From positions 111,800 through 175,799 of the forward strand of contig CAWIDG010000013.1 of NCBI GenBank assembly GCA_963834875.1: a stretch of 64,000 nucleotides of DNA. Reading direction: 5' to 3'. Source of the DNA: DATAGF01 sp963834875. GTDB lineage: Bacteria; Actinomycetota; Thermoleophilia; Miltoncostaeales; Miltoncostaeaceae. Each line of letters starts with the position of its first letter. Position 1 is the stretch's first letter. Shown in pieces: positions 1-9,238 of the stretch. The notes below the pieces were generated by a model. The model worked only from the letters and a program-made list of their open reading frames with translations, did no database searches and was not told the DNA's origin. Made by a program: the position numbers and the translations under genes.

Positions 1-2
1 GC

Positions 3-470
3 GGCCTCGACCGGTTCGAGGGCCGGTCGAGCCTCCGCACGTGGATCTTCACGATCCTCGCCAACGGCGCGCGCAAGCGGGCGGCTCGCGAGGGGCGCAG
101 CGTGCCCTTCTCCGCCCTCGCGGACCCGGAGGGGCACGACGTGACGGCTGAGCCGGACATGTTCACCCCGGCCGACCACCCCCGGTGGTCGCGCATCTGG
201 ACGTCCCCCAACGACGCCTGGGACACGCTCCCCGAGGAGCGGGTGCTCGGGCGCGAGTGCGTTGACGTCGTGCGCGACGCCATCGCCGACCTGCCGCCGC
301 GCCTGCGTGAGGTGATGACGCTGCGCGACGTGGCCGGCTGGAGCTCGCGCGAGGTGGCCGAGGCGCTGGGCATCAGCGACGAGAACCAGCGCGTGCGGCT
401 GCACCGGGCCCGGGCGCGCGTGCGGGTGGCGGTCGAGGGCTACCTCGGCGCCGCGGGGGCGGGGGCATGA
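3..470 (+). CDS. ECF RNA polymerase sigma factor, 5' end cut by window edge
   Basis: This is an extracytoplasmic-function sigma factor that would direct RNA polymerase to a small regulon. The frame is open from the first bases of the window, so the N-terminus lies outside it. The first visible residues are the end of region 2 (FEGRSSLRTWIFTILAN, the usual SLRTW motif). Region 4, a helix-turn-helix, follows from about residue 97 (LPPRLREV, then WSSREVAEALGIS). The stretch between them is longer than in minimal ECF factors. The stop overlaps the start of a zinc-finger anti-sigma factor by 4 bases (ATGA), so the two are translationally coupled and the next gene very likely controls this factor. 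A GTG at 102 is internal to the protein and should not be taken as the start. Confidence 0.9.
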   Translation, partial: GLDRFEGRSSLRTWIFTILANGARKRAAREGRSVPFSALADPEGHDVTAEPDMFTPADHPRWSRIWTSPNDAWDTLPEERVLGRECVDVVRDAIADLPPRLREVMTLRDVAGWSSREVAEALGISDENQRVRLHRARARVRVAVEGYLGAAGAGA

Positions 471-721
471 GCCGGCCGCCCAGGGCGACCTGCGAGGACG
501 TGGTCCGGCTCCTCACGGACTACGAGGAGGACGCGCTGCCGCTGTCCGAGCGCCTCGACTTCGAGCGCCACGTCGCGGTGTGCCCCGCGTGCCGCGGGTA
601 CCTGTCGCAGATGCGGGCCGTCCTCGGCGCGGCCGGGCGCGCGGGGGAGCCCGGGCTCACCCCCGCCGACGAGGCGGCGCTGCTCGCCGCCTTCCGCGCA
701 CTCAGGCCGGGTGACCGATGA
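467..721 (+). CDS. zinc-finger anti-sigma factor (zf-HC2 type)
   Basis: A small protein of 84 residues that probably binds and inhibits the sigma factor encoded directly upstream. It has the zinc-binding anti-sigma motif H-x3-C-x2-C (HVAVCPAC, about residues 34-41), preceded by an acidic helix with CEDVVRLL near the N-terminus. There is no membrane segment, so it is a soluble, cytoplasmic anti-sigma factor of the ZAS class, which often senses redox state through the zinc cysteines. That sensing role is family knowledge and not visible here. Its ATG overlaps the sigma stop, and its own stop overlaps the ATG of the next gene, so the three form one operon. Confidence 0.85.
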   Translation: MSRPPRATCEDVVRLLTDYEEDALPLSERLDFERHVAVCPACRGYLSQMRAVLGAAGRAGEPGLTPADEAALLAAFRALRPGDR

Positions 722-1428
722 TCGCCTACAAGTTCCTGAGCCCCGGGGCGGTCGGGCTGTTCAGCCGGCTCGCGTGGCCCGTGCCGCGCGGCGCGCGTCC
801 CGGCGACTGGGTGGTGGCGGACGGGCCGCTGGAGGTGTGCCGCAACGGGGTCCACGCGTGCGGCCCCGACGACCTGATCGAGTGGATCGACTCCGAGCTC
901 TGGCGGGTCGAGCTCGGCGAGCCGGTGATCGAGAGCGAGGCCGGCCTCGTCGCGTCCCGCGGGCGCCTCCTGTCGCGGGTGGACGAGTGGGACGAGGACG
1001 CGGCCCGCGCCCTGACGCGGGAGTGCGTCCTGCGCGCGCGCGACCGTGCTGCGGATGCGCTCGAGCGGGCGGGTCGGCCCGCCGACGCCGGTGGGCTGCG
1101 GGCGCTCGCCGACCCTCGGGCGATCTCCGAGCGCGCCCTCGCCCTGGCCGGCGGCGCGCCCCCCGAGGTCGCCGACCCGCTCGGGTTCGCTGCCGACGCC
1201 GTGGCGATGTCGCGGGGGGCGATGCCCGATACGACGCTGCTCGCCGAGCTGGCCCCGCCGACGACGGCGGCGATCGCGGCGAACGTCGCCTTCACGGGCG
1301 CCCGCGCGGCCGGACGGGCGCACGAGCTCGCCGGAGGCGCGGGAGGCTTCGACGAGGGATACGCGGCGGAGCGGGCCTGGCAGCTCGGCTGGCTCCGCGC
1401 GCGGCTGGGCGTCGCCGCGGCGGTCTGA
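718..1428 (+). CDS. conserved hypothetical protein with GVHAC motif
   Basis: A 236-residue protein of unknown function. The N-terminus (MIAYKFLSPG) and the later NGVHAC motif (about residues 43-48) resemble DUF7666-type proteins, which share an opening YK-x-F and a (G/F)HAC element. The C-terminal two thirds are alanine-rich and helical with many R and E residues, and no signal peptide or membrane span is visible. It starts inside the stop of the anti-sigma gene, so it is the third gene of the sigma/anti-sigma operon. It may be a target or partner of that system, but nothing in the sequence fixes its role. Confidence 0.75.
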   Translation: MIAYKFLSPGAVGLFSRLAWPVPRGARPGDWVVADGPLEVCRNGVHACGPDDLIEWIDSELWRVELGEPVIESEAGLVASRGRLLSRVDEWDEDAARALTRECVLRARDRAADALERAGRPADAGGLRALADPRAISERALALAGGAPPEVADPLGFAADAVAMSRGAMPDTTLLAELAPPTTAAIAANVAFTGARAAGRAHELAGGAGGFDEGYAAERAWQLGWLRARLGVAAAV

Positions 1429-1499
1429 CGCCGGCCCGCGGCGGTCCCGCGGGAGCCGGGGGATGTGACAGACGGGGCCGCTGCTCTAGACTCGCGCGG

Positions 1500-3410
1500 A
1501 TGCCCGCCGCCGACCGCCGGTTTCCCCTGCTCCGTGGGCTCGAGGCTCCGTCCGACGTCGGAGGCATGTCGGACGACGAGCTGGAGGCGCTCGCGGCCGA
1601 GATGCGCGAGGCCATCATCGACGCGGTCAGCCAGACCGGCGGGCACCTCGGCGCGAGCCTCGGGGCCATCGAGATCACGATCGCCCTCCACGCCGAGCTG
1701 GAGTCGCCCCGGGACCGCATCATCTGGGACGTCGGCCACCAGGCCTACGGCCACAAGCTGCTGACGGGACGCCTCGAGGGCATGCCGACGCTGCGCCAGC
1801 ACGGGGGCATCAGCGGCTTCCTGCGCCGGGTCGAGAGCGAGCACGACATCATGGGCGCGGGCCACGCGAGCACCTCGATCAGCTACGCCACCGGGCTCGC
1901 CGAGGCGCAGCGCCACGGGCGCCAGGACGGCCACGTGGTCTGCGTGATCGGCGACGGCGCGCTGACGGGCGGGATGGCCTACGAGGGCCTCAACCAGGCG
2001 GGCGCCCTGCGCGCGCCGATCACCGTGGTGCTCAACGACAACGGGATGAGCATCTCGGAGAACGTGGGGGCGCTGTCGAAGCTCTTCCAGCGCGTGCGCG
2101 TTGACCCCACCCTCACCAAGGTGCGTGAGGAGATCGAGCGCGGGCTCGCCAAGCTCCCGGGGGCCTCGGAGATGGGCGGGCACATCCGCGACGCCACCAA
2201 GTCGCTCTGGTTCGTGCCGGGGGCGCTGTTCGAGGCGCTCGGGTTCGCCTACCTGGGGCCGATCGACGGCCACGACATCGGCGAGGTGCGCAAGGCGCTG
2301 CGGACGACGCTCGAGATGGACCGGCCGGTGGTGATCCACGCCAAGACGGTCAAGGGCCGCGGCTACGCACCCGCCGAGGCCGACGGCGAGGCGATGCACG
2401 GGATGACCCCGTTCGTCGTCGAGAGCGGGAAGGCCGCCAAGAAGTCCTCCGGCCCGCCGAACTACACGGACGTGTTCGGGAAGGCGCTGGTGGCCGAGGC
2501 CGAGCGGGACCCGAGGGTCGTGGGCATCACCGCCGCGATGCTCAAGGGCACGGGGATGCAGCACATGAAGGCACGGTTCCCCGAGCGCACCTACGACGTC
2601 GGCATCGCCGAGCAGCACGCCGTCGTCTTCGCGTGCGGCCTGGCGATCGCGGGCTACCGGCCCGTCTGCGCCATCTACTCCACGTTCCTGCAGCGGGCCT
2701 TCGACCCGATCATCCACGACGTCGCCATCCAGGAGCTGCCGGTCGTGTTCGCGATCGACCGCGGCGGGCTCGTCGGCGACGACGGCCCGACCCACCACGG
2801 GGTCTTCGACCTGGCCTATCTGCGCGCGATCCCGGGCCTGACCGTGATGGCGCCGATGGACGAGGCCGAGCTGGTCGACATGCTCCACACGGCGCTGCGC
2901 CTCGACGGGCCGGTCGCCTTCCGCTACCCCCGCGGGGCGGGGCTCGGGGTCGAGCTGCCCGAGCGGCCGCGGCCGATCGAGATCGGCAAGGGCCGGGTCA
3001 TGGAGTCGGGCGAGCGGATCGCGCTGGTCGGCTACGGCCACGGGGCCGCGCTGGCGCAGGCGGCCGCGGTCCCGCTCGAGGACGCGCTGGGCGCCCGCCC
3101 CACCGTGGTCAACGCGCGCTTCTGCAAGCCGATCGACACCGCGCTCATCCGCCAGCTCGCCGGTCGGCACGACCTCATCGTGACGATCGAGGACCACTCC
3201 GAGCTCGCGGGATTCGGGAGCGCCGTCCTCGAGGTCCTCGACGACGCCCCGGCCCGGGTCCTGCGCCTCGGCATCCCCGACCGGTTCGTCGACCACGGCA
3301 AGCGCGAGCTGCTGCTCGACGAGGTCGGCCTGTCCGCGGAGCACGTCGCCGCACGGGCGATCGAGGCGCTGAACGCTCCGGCCGGCGTCCTCGTCGCCGA
3401 GGGGGGATAG
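1500..3410 (+). CDS. dxs: 1-deoxy-D-xylulose-5-phosphate synthase
   Basis: Catalyses the thiamine-diphosphate-dependent condensation of pyruvate with glyceraldehyde 3-phosphate, the first step of the MEP isoprenoid pathway in the cytosol. The product is 636 residues, normal for the family. Visible are the N-terminal GHQAYGHKLLTGR element, the thiamine-diphosphate/Mg motif GDGALTGGMAYEGLN at about residue 151, the transketolase-like YDVGIAEQHAV glutamate motif, and the DRGGLVGDDGPTHHG pyrimidine-domain motif. The ATG at 1500 is chosen because the frame remains open far upstream without family similarity. No thiamine riboswitch fits in the 71-base leader. It is followed 10 bases later by tlyA, as in many actinobacteria. 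Confidence 0.97.
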   Translation: MPAADRRFPLLRGLEAPSDVGGMSDDELEALAAEMREAIIDAVSQTGGHLGASLGAIEITIALHAELESPRDRIIWDVGHQAYGHKLLTGRLEGMPTLRQHGGISGFLRRVESEHDIMGAGHASTSISYATGLAEAQRHGRQDGHVVCVIGDGALTGGMAYEGLNQAGALRAPITVVLNDNGMSISENVGALSKLFQRVRVDPTLTKVREEIERGLAKLPGASEMGGHIRDATKSLWFVPGALFEALGFAYLGPIDGHDIGEVRKALRTTLEMDRPVVIHAKTVKGRGYAPAEADGEAMHGMTPFVVESGKAAKKSSGPPNYTDVFGKALVAEAERDPRVVGITAAMLKGTGMQHMKARFPERTYDVGIAEQHAVVFACGLAIAGYRPVCAIYSTFLQRAFDPIIHDVAIQELPVVFAIDRGGLVGDDGPTHHGVFDLAYLRAIPGLTVMAPMDEAELVDMLHTALRLDGPVAFRYPRGAGLGVELPERPRPIEIGKGRVMESGERIALVGYGHGAALAQAAAVPLEDALGARPTVVNARFCKPIDTALIRQLAGRHDLIVTIEDHSELAGFGSAVLEVLDDAPARVLRLGIPDRFVDHGKRELLLDEVGLSAEHVAARAIEALNAPAGVLVAEGG

Positions 3411-3420
3411 CCTCCCGGCG

Positions 3421-4164
3421 ATGCCGCGCTCCCGCCTCGACGTGGCCCTCGTCGAGAGGGGCATCTTCCCGTCGAGGGCGCGCGCGCAGGCGGCCGTCAT
3501 GGCGGGCCGGGTGCGCGTCGACGGCCGCCCGGTGGACAAGCCCGGCGCGGGCGTCCCGGCCGGCGCGGCGATCGACGTCGCCCAGCCGCCCGAGTACGTC
3601 TCGCGGGGAGGGGTCAAGCTCGCGAACGCGCTCGACGCGCTCGGCGTGGACGTCGCCGGGGCCTCCGCGATCGACCTGGGGGCGTCGACCGGGGGCTTCA
3701 CGGACTGCCTGCTGCGGCGGGGGGCGCGGCGGGTGATCGCCGTCGACGTGGGCTACGGGCAGCTCGACTGGCGCCTGCGCCAAGATGACCGGGTGCACGT
3801 CATGGAGCGCACCAACGCGCGCGACCTCCGCCCGGCGATGCTCCCGTGGGTCCCCGACCTGGCGACGTGCGACCTCTCCTTCATCTCGATCGGGACCGTC
3901 TGGGGCGCGGTGCGCGCGTGCCTGGCGCCCGGCTGGCGTGCGATGGTGATGGTGAAGCCGCAGTTCGAGGTGGGCCGCGAGCGCGTCGGGTCGGGCGGCG
4001 TGGTCCGCGACGCGCAGGCGAGGGAGGACGCGGTGCTCGGGGTCGTCGAGGTGATCGAGCGGGAGGGCGGGCGCGTGCTGGGCACGGCCGACTCGGGGTT
4101 GCCCGGCCCGAAGGGCAACCGCGAGACCTTCGTCCACGCCGTCGACGCCGGGGGCCGGCGATGA
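3421..4164 (+). CDS. tlyA: TlyA family rRNA (cytidine-2'-O)-methyltransferase
   Basis: Predicted to add 2'-O-methyl groups to cytidines of 16S and 23S rRNA using S-adenosylmethionine; members were first described as haemolysin A. The protein is 247 residues with an N-terminal S4 RNA-binding domain (residues 3-60, RLDVALVERG then AGRVRVDG) and a Rossmann-like FtsJ domain. The SAM motif is DLGASTGGFTDCLL (about 81-94), and a later VKPQFE matches the family. It sits between dxs and nadK with a 4-base ATGA overlap into nadK, the usual actinobacterial tlyA-nadK-recN order. Confidence 0.95.
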   Translation: MPRSRLDVALVERGIFPSRARAQAAVMAGRVRVDGRPVDKPGAGVPAGAAIDVAQPPEYVSRGGVKLANALDALGVDVAGASAIDLGASTGGFTDCLLRRGARRVIAVDVGYGQLDWRLRQDDRVHVMERTNARDLRPAMLPWVPDLATCDLSFISIGTVWGAVRACLAPGWRAMVMVKPQFEVGRERVGSGGVVRDAQAREDAVLGVVEVIEREGGRVLGTADSGLPGPKGNRETFVHAVDAGGRR

Positions 4165-5066
4165 GCGCGAGGGCGCCGCTCGGCAGCGCGGAGCCGATCC
4201 GGATCACCCAGGCGCGGCCGGTCAAGCGGGTCCTGCTGCTGACGCACCGCGAGCCCGCGGTGACCGAGTTGACGCTGCCCGCGATCCTGTCGATCCTCGA
4301 GGAGACCGGCGTGAAGGTGCTCGTGCCGGCCGGGGAGGTCGTGAAGCACCGGGCGCTGGCGGCCTACCCCTCGAGCGACGCCATGGGCCTGCAGCCGGGG
4401 GGCGAGGACCTCATCCTCGTGCTGGGCGGCGACGGCAGCATCCTGCGCGCGCTCGCCCGCGAGGCGGGGTCGGGCGCGCCCGTGATCGGGGTCAACCACG
4501 GGCGGGTCGGCTTCCTCGCCTCGATCGAGCGCGAGACGCTCGAGCGCGACCTGCGCCGCGCGCTCGCCGGCGAGTTCGTCGTCCTCGGGCTGCCGTCGCT
4601 CAAGGCCGAGTGGAGCGACGGCGAGGTGCTCGCGGTCAACGACCTGGCGCTCTTCCGCAGCGGCGAGGCCCGCATCGCCGACCTCACCTACGAGGTTGAC
4701 GGTGAGCTGGTCTCCACGGTGCGCTGCGACGGGGTCGTCCTCAGCACGCCGGTGGGCTCGACGGCCTACAACCTCGCGGCCGGCGGCCCGACCGTCTCCT
4801 GGCGAGTGCGCTGCTTCGTCCTGTCGTTCATCGCGCTGCACCACCTCGACAGCCGGCCGCTGGTGATCGGCGCCGAGGAGCTGCTCACGGTCACCAACAG
4901 CGCCGTCGTCGGCGACGTTGACGTGCAGGCCGACGGCCAGCGCATCGGGGCACTCCGGCCCGGGCGCGCGATCACCGTGGGGCTCCACGGCGACGAGGTG
5001 CACCTGGCGATGTTCCCCGAGGCATCGTTCTTCCGGCGCTACCGGGAGAAGTTCGGCCGGCCGTGA
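4161..5066 (+). CDS. nadK: NAD kinase
   Basis: Phosphorylates NAD+ to NADP+, the only route to NADP in bacteria. The 301-residue product has the GGDGS motif (residues about 93-97, catalytic Asp), a VND motif in place of the more common NE of the nucleotide pocket, and the glycine-rich PVGSTAYNLAAGGP segment. The start ATG overlaps the tlyA stop, and the TGA overlaps the GTG of recN. The segment after GGP (SWRVRCFVLSF) departs from the common hydrophobic consensus, but downstream SRPLVI is conserved, so the frame is intact. Confidence 0.95.
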   Translation: MSARAPLGSAEPIRITQARPVKRVLLLTHREPAVTELTLPAILSILEETGVKVLVPAGEVVKHRALAAYPSSDAMGLQPGGEDLILVLGGDGSILRALAREAGSGAPVIGVNHGRVGFLASIERETLERDLRRALAGEFVVLGLPSLKAEWSDGEVLAVNDLALFRSGEARIADLTYEVDGELVSTVRCDGVVLSTPVGSTAYNLAAGGPTVSWRVRCFVLSFIALHHLDSRPLVIGAEELLTVTNSAVVGDVDVQADGQRIGALRPGRAITVGLHGDEVHLAMFPEASFFRRYREKFGRP

Positions 5067-6765
5067 TCCGCACGCTCGAGGTGCGGGACCTCGTGGTGAT
5101 CGAGCGGGCCGAGCTCGCCCCGCCCCCGGGCCTGACGGCGATCACCGGCGAGACGGGCGCCGGCAAGACCGTCCTCGCCCAGGCGCTCGCGCTGCTGGCC
5201 GGTGCGCCGGCCGACGCCGGCGCCGTGCGCCCGGGCGCGCGGCACGCCCTCGTGCAGGCGACCATCGCCCTGCCGGAGGGGTTCTGGGAGCGGCTGGAGG
5301 AGGATGACCCGGCCGCGCCGCTGCGCGAGCTGGCCGAGGACGAGGGCGAGGTCGTCATCGCGCGGCGCGTGCCGGCCGAGGGGCGGGCGCGGGCACTGAT
5401 CGACGGGCAGGCGGCGCCGCGCGAGGCCGTCGCCGCCCTCGCCCGGGCGCTGATCCGCTTCTCGGCCCAGCACGAGCACCGCCGCCTCGTCAGCCCCGCC
5501 AGCCAGCTCGCGGCGCTCGACGCGTTCGCCGGCGCGGAGGCCGTCGCGGGCGCCGAGCGGCTGGCGGCGCTGCGGCGGCGGCTGCGCGCCCTCGATCGCG
5601 CGCTCGCCGGCGCCCGCGCCCGGCGCGAGGCGGCCGAGCGCGAGCGCGCCGACCTGGAGGAGCTGGTGGCGGCGGTGGACGACGCCGGCCTCGACGCCGA
5701 GGAGGAGGCGGCGCTGCTGGCCGAGCGCGAGCGGCTGCGCCACGCGGAGGGGCTGGCGGCCGCCGCCGCCGCCGCCGCCGAGGCGCTCTCGCCCGAGGAC
5801 GACGCGGGCGGCGCGGGGGCCGTCGCCGCCGTCGGGGGCGCCGCGCGGGCGCTCGAGCCGCTCATCGGCGTTGACCGCGCGCTCGCGGAGCCCCACGCCG
5901 ACCTGACGGCCGCCGAGGCCACCCTCCAGGAGGCGGCCCTGGCGTTGCGGGCCTACCTGCAGGACCTCGACGCCGAGCCCGGGCGGCTGGCCCAGGTGGA
6001 GGAGCGGCTCGAGACCTATGCGCGCCTGAGCCGCCGCCACGGGCCGGGCACGGCCGAGGTCATCGCCCGGGCCGACGCCGCCCGCGAGGCCCTGCGCGGG
6101 CTCGACGAGGGCGCGGGGGAGGTCCTCGCCCTCGCGGAGGAGCGCGCGGCGGTCCTGGACGAGGCGGTGGGCGTCGCGGCCGCCCTGCGCGAGGCCCGGA
6201 CCGAGGCCGCGCCGCGGCTGGCCGAGGCGGTCCGCGACGAGCTTGCCGACCTCGCGATGGCCCGGGCCGAGCTGCGGATCGAGCTCGTCGAGGACGACGC
6301 CGAGCTGCCGGACGACTCGTGCGTGATCTGGCTCCGGGCGAACCCCGGGCTGCCCGAGGCCCCCCTCGCGGCGACGGCCTCGGGCGGCGAGCTGTCGCGG
6401 GTGCTGCTGGCGCTCAACGGCGTCGCGGCCTCCCGCGACGAGGCGACCTGGGTGCTCGACGAGGTTGACGCCGGCATCGGCGGCGTCACGGCCGCGGCGG
6501 TGGGCGCGCGGCTGCGCGCCCTGGCCGAGGGGCGCCAGGCCGTCGTCATCACCCACCTGCCCCAGCTCGCCGCGATGGCCGACGCCCACTACCGCATGGT
6601 GAAGGGCCTCGACGACTCCGGGAGGGCCACGACCCGCATCGAGCCCGTGGAGGGAGACGAGCTCATCGCCGAGCTCTGCCGCATGCTCGGCGCCACCCCG
6701 GCGACCCCGGCGCCCGCCGCCACGCCGAGGAGCTGCTGGCGAAGCGTGGTGAACGACGGGGCTGA
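5063..6765 (+). CDS. recN: DNA repair protein RecN (frameshift near 6702)
   Basis: An SMC-like ATPase acting early in double-strand-break repair. Walker A is GETGAGKT at residues 29-36, a long coiled-coil-rich middle follows, and the C-terminal ABC signature ASGGELSRV and Walker B VLDEVDAGIGG are present. The frame breaks after LCRMLGATP. One missing base in the GC run at about 6700-6704 restores a natural ending (DPGARRHAEELLAKRG) with a stop at 6763-6765, giving 567 residues, the usual length. Without that correction the frame runs on as nonsense for nearly 3 kb. The start is GTG with a 4-base overlap to nadK. A consensus error is more likely than a mutation. Confidence 0.9.
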
Positions 6766-6809
6766 GCTCTGGGCCTCGACACCTGATCCGTCAGCTGTGA
6801 CCGGGCGCG

Positions 6810-7091
6810 CCTCGGGCGCGCCGGCGAAAACGGCTCCGGCTTTCAGCCGGGGCGCGCCGTTTTCGCGACGCGGACCAATCCGGATTTCACCGCCTTCGGC
6901 GGGACTGGAAATCGGGAAGCACGTGGGCGAGCTCCGGGGTTTTCGAAGCGCATCCGAAACTCCGTCCTGCGGAACGGGGAATTCCCGATTTCCAGTCCCG
7001 CCTCCGGCGGTGAAATCCGGGTTGGTCCGCAATCGCGAGAAAAGCGCGCCTCGGCCGAAGGCCGGAGCCTTTCTCGCCGGCGCGCCCGAGG
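6810..7091. repeat. imperfect inverted pair of a ~120-base palindromic repeat
   Basis: Two arms of about 108 bases (6810-6917 and 6983-7091) are near-complementary to each other and flank a 65-base spacer. Shared blocks include CTCGGGCGCGCCGGCGA, GGACCAA-CCGGATTTCACC and GGCGGGACTGGAAATCGGGA. Each arm contains smaller hairpins (GGCTCCGGC/GCCGG and ACCGCC-GGCGG). The unit recurs at 9239-9361. It lies between the converging recN and hydrolase genes. It has no coding capacity of its own and could be a mobile palindromic element, a bidirectional terminator, or both. Confidence 0.85.
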
Positions 7092-7102
7092 GGCTACCGG
7101 TC

Positions 7103-7978
7103 TCAGCGAACGCTTCTCGTGAGCTCGGCGAGCTCGCGGTCGAATCGGGCCTGGTCCTCCACGAACGGCATGTGGCCCACGTCCTCGTACCAGGAGGGCT
7201 CGGCCGTGCCGCAGACGTCGAGGACGTGCTCGGCCATGGAGGGCAGGATGATCGCGTCGCGGCGTCCGTGCGAGACCAGCACCGGCACCGAGAGCCCGGA
7301 CAGGACGTCCGTGCCGTCGATCGCGCGGGCGATCAGCGCCCCCCTGACCTCGGGAGGCACGACCATGTTCCAGCACAGCGCCGTGCTCCAGTCGTCCTGG
7401 TCGAGGGGACGGGCGGTGCAGGCCTCCAGGAACCGACGGATGCCGGCGATGCCCGTCGCCAGGTCGGGGCCGCACGCGTCCGGGGCGTTCTCGAGGAACC
7501 CCGGGCCGATGTGGTCGAAGGTCGGGGGGCTCAGCACGACCGCGCCGCCGACGAGGTCGATGCCGGCGATGGCCCCCTCGCCGTACGCGCGGACGTAGTC
7601 GGTCACGATGAAGCCGCCGTACGACCAGGCGACGAGCACCGGCCGGTCCAGCTCCAGCCGATCGATGACCGCGGCGATGTCGTCCGCCCACAGCTGCGGG
7701 TCGAGGTAGTGCGTGCCCTCGGTCGGCTTGTCGGACATGCCGTGGCCCCGGATGTCGAGGGTCACGAGACGGAAGTCCTCGGCGAGCCCGCCGGCCACCT
7801 GCCGCGACCAGCAGAGCTGGCTCTGCGACCAGCCGTGGACGAAGAGGATCGGAGGACCCTCCCGGTTGCCCCACTCCCGCGCGTGCAGCCGGAGCCCCCC
7901 GCCGCCCCGGACGTCGTGCGTCGCGATCGGCGCCCCGGCCTCCGCGGCCCCTCGCGTGAGAGCGATCGCGTCGTTCAT
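7103..7978 (-). CDS. alpha/beta hydrolase
   Basis: A 291-residue cytoplasmic alpha/beta hydrolase, closest in look to the non-haem haloperoxidase / epoxide hydrolase branch. An HGWSQS oxyanion-type motif follows the first strand (LFVHGW), the nucleophile elbow is AWSYGGF (Ser), the acid is in SHGRRDAI and the catalytic histidine in VGHMPF. The start at 7978 is set by a strong AAGGAGG ribosome site 7-8 bases upstream; an upstream in-frame start lacks one. It follows the hydrolase-LuxR gene on the same strand after 120 bases. The substrate cannot be told from the sequence. Confidence 0.85.
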   Translation of the reverse strand: MNDAIALTRGAAEAGAPIATHDVRGGGGLRLHAREWGNREGPPILFVHGWSQSQLCWSRQVAGGLAEDFRLVTLDIRGHGMSDKPTEGTHYLDPQLWADDIAAVIDRLELDRPVLVAWSYGGFIVTDYVRAYGEGAIAGIDLVGGAVVLSPPTFDHIGPGFLENAPDACGPDLATGIAGIRRFLEACTARPLDQDDWSTALCWNMVVPPEVRGALIARAIDGTDVLSGLSVPVLVSHGRRDAIILPSMAEHVLDVCGTAEPSWYEDVGHMPFVEDQARFDRELAELTRSVR

Positions 7979-8098
7979 GTCGTGACCTCCTTCGAGCGAC
8001 GGGCACGACGCTACGAGGCCGCGACCCGTGCCGGCATCGGCGCCACCACCCAACCTCCCGGCGACGGCTGGCGGCCTACACGCAGGACGAGCGCGCGA

Positions 8099-9187
8099 TC
8101 AGCCCTGCGGGAAGGAGCGCGGCTCCCGCATCTGCGAGTAGCTCGCCGCGGCGGCGGCCCGGCCCGCCTTGCCGGAGACCCGCAGCTTCGCGTAGACGTT
8201 CGAGAGGTGCCGCTCCACGGTGCGGACGCTGAGGCACAGCCGCTCGGCGATCGCCGCGTTGGTCAGCCCCGCGGCCACGCACTCCAGCACCTCGAGCTCG
8301 CGCGGGCTGAGCTCGTCGGTCGCCGGCACGGTGGAGGCGTCCTCGCTGCCGAGGAAGCGGCGCAGCTCCGACAGGAAGACCGGCCATGCCGGCTCGTCCG
8401 AGAGCAGGATGTGGTTCGCCGAGTCGAGGACCACCAGCCGCGCGCCGGGGATGAGGGCGGCGAGCAGCCGGCCCTCCTCGAGCGGCACGACCCGGTCGTC
8501 CCGGGCGTGCACGACCAGGGTCTTGGCGGTCACCTGCGGCGCGAAGCCCGCCACGTCGATCCCGCCGCGCGCGTCGTACAGGCGCACCGCGGTCGCGGTC
8601 GACGTCGAGCGGCGCTGCAGGTCGTCGTACCACGCCATCTGCTCCGGGGTGCCGTGGGGGAGGAACAGCATGCTGAACACGTGGCGGAACGTGGGGTTCG
8701 GGTCCGCCCAGCCGGCGCGGATCGCCGAGAGCAGCGCCTCGTGCAGCAGGCGCTCCTCCGGCTGTCGCAGCCTGCGGCCGCGCGCGAAGCCGCCGTAGAG
8801 GACGAGGTGACTGACGCGCTCGGCGTGGAGGGCGGCGTACTGGAGCGCGACGGCCGCGCCCTGCGAGATGCCGAGCAGCGCAAAGCGGTCGAGCCCCGCG
8901 GCGTCGACCACGGTCTCGAGGTCGGCGACCCACGTGTCGACCGACAGATCGCCGACCTCGCGGTCCGAGAGCCCGCACCCCCGCTCGTCGTAGCGGATGA
9001 GGGTGTGGCCGTCCCCGAGCGACCGCAGCCAGTGGCGCCACACCGGGCTCTCCCAGTCGAAGTCCAGGTGCGTGAGCCAGGTCGCCGCCCTGACGATCGG
9101 CGGTCCGCTGCCGTGCACGGCGTAGGCGAGCCGCACGCCATCCGGAGCGGTGCAGAAGCGAATCTGCTGCTCCACCTCCGGGCGCAT
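8099..9187 (-). CDS. alpha/beta hydrolase fused to LuxR-type DNA-binding domain
   Basis: A 362-residue two-domain regulator. Residues 1-270 form an alpha/beta hydrolase with nucleophile motif GISQGAA, an acid in ARDDRVVP and a histidine in SANHILL, so the full triad looks present. Residues 290-350 are a LuxR/GerE helix-turn-helix (ELSPRELEVLECVAAGLTNAAIAERL then VRTVERHLSNVY). This architecture is known in actinobacteria and adenylate-cyclase-linked proteins; the hydrolase domain is presumed to sense or process a small ligand. It sits upstream of a stand-alone hydrolase on the same strand and may control it. A repeat copy lies directly upstream of its start, in the likely promoter region. Confidence 0.88.
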   Translation of the reverse strand: MRPEVEQQIRFCTAPDGVRLAYAVHGSGPPIVRAATWLTHLDFDWESPVWRHWLRSLGDGHTLIRYDERGCGLSDREVGDLSVDTWVADLETVVDAAGLDRFALLGISQGAAVALQYAALHAERVSHLVLYGGFARGRRLRQPEERLLHEALLSAIRAGWADPNPTFRHVFSMLFLPHGTPEQMAWYDDLQRRSTSTATAVRLYDARGGIDVAGFAPQVTAKTLVVHARDDRVVPLEEGRLLAALIPGARLVVLDSANHILLSDEPAWPVFLSELRRFLGSEDASTVPATDELSPRELEVLECVAAGLTNAAIAERLCLSVRTVERHLSNVYAKLRVSGKAGRAAAAASYSQMREPRSFPQG

Positions 9188-9238
9188 CGTATCGGGGGCG
9201 CGGAGGACGATGCGCTCGCTGAGCCCGGAAGGTCGTCG

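Noticed and set aside
1429..1499. Thiamine riboswitch upstream of dxs
   Set aside because: The gap is 71 bases and shows none of the conserved TPP-riboswitch core.
726..3701. Very long open frames on the strand opposite dxs, pyrG, ppdK and other genes
   Set aside because: At this GC content the antisense frames of real genes stay open by chance. They are arginine/alanine/proline-rich, have no motifs, and cross several gene boundaries.
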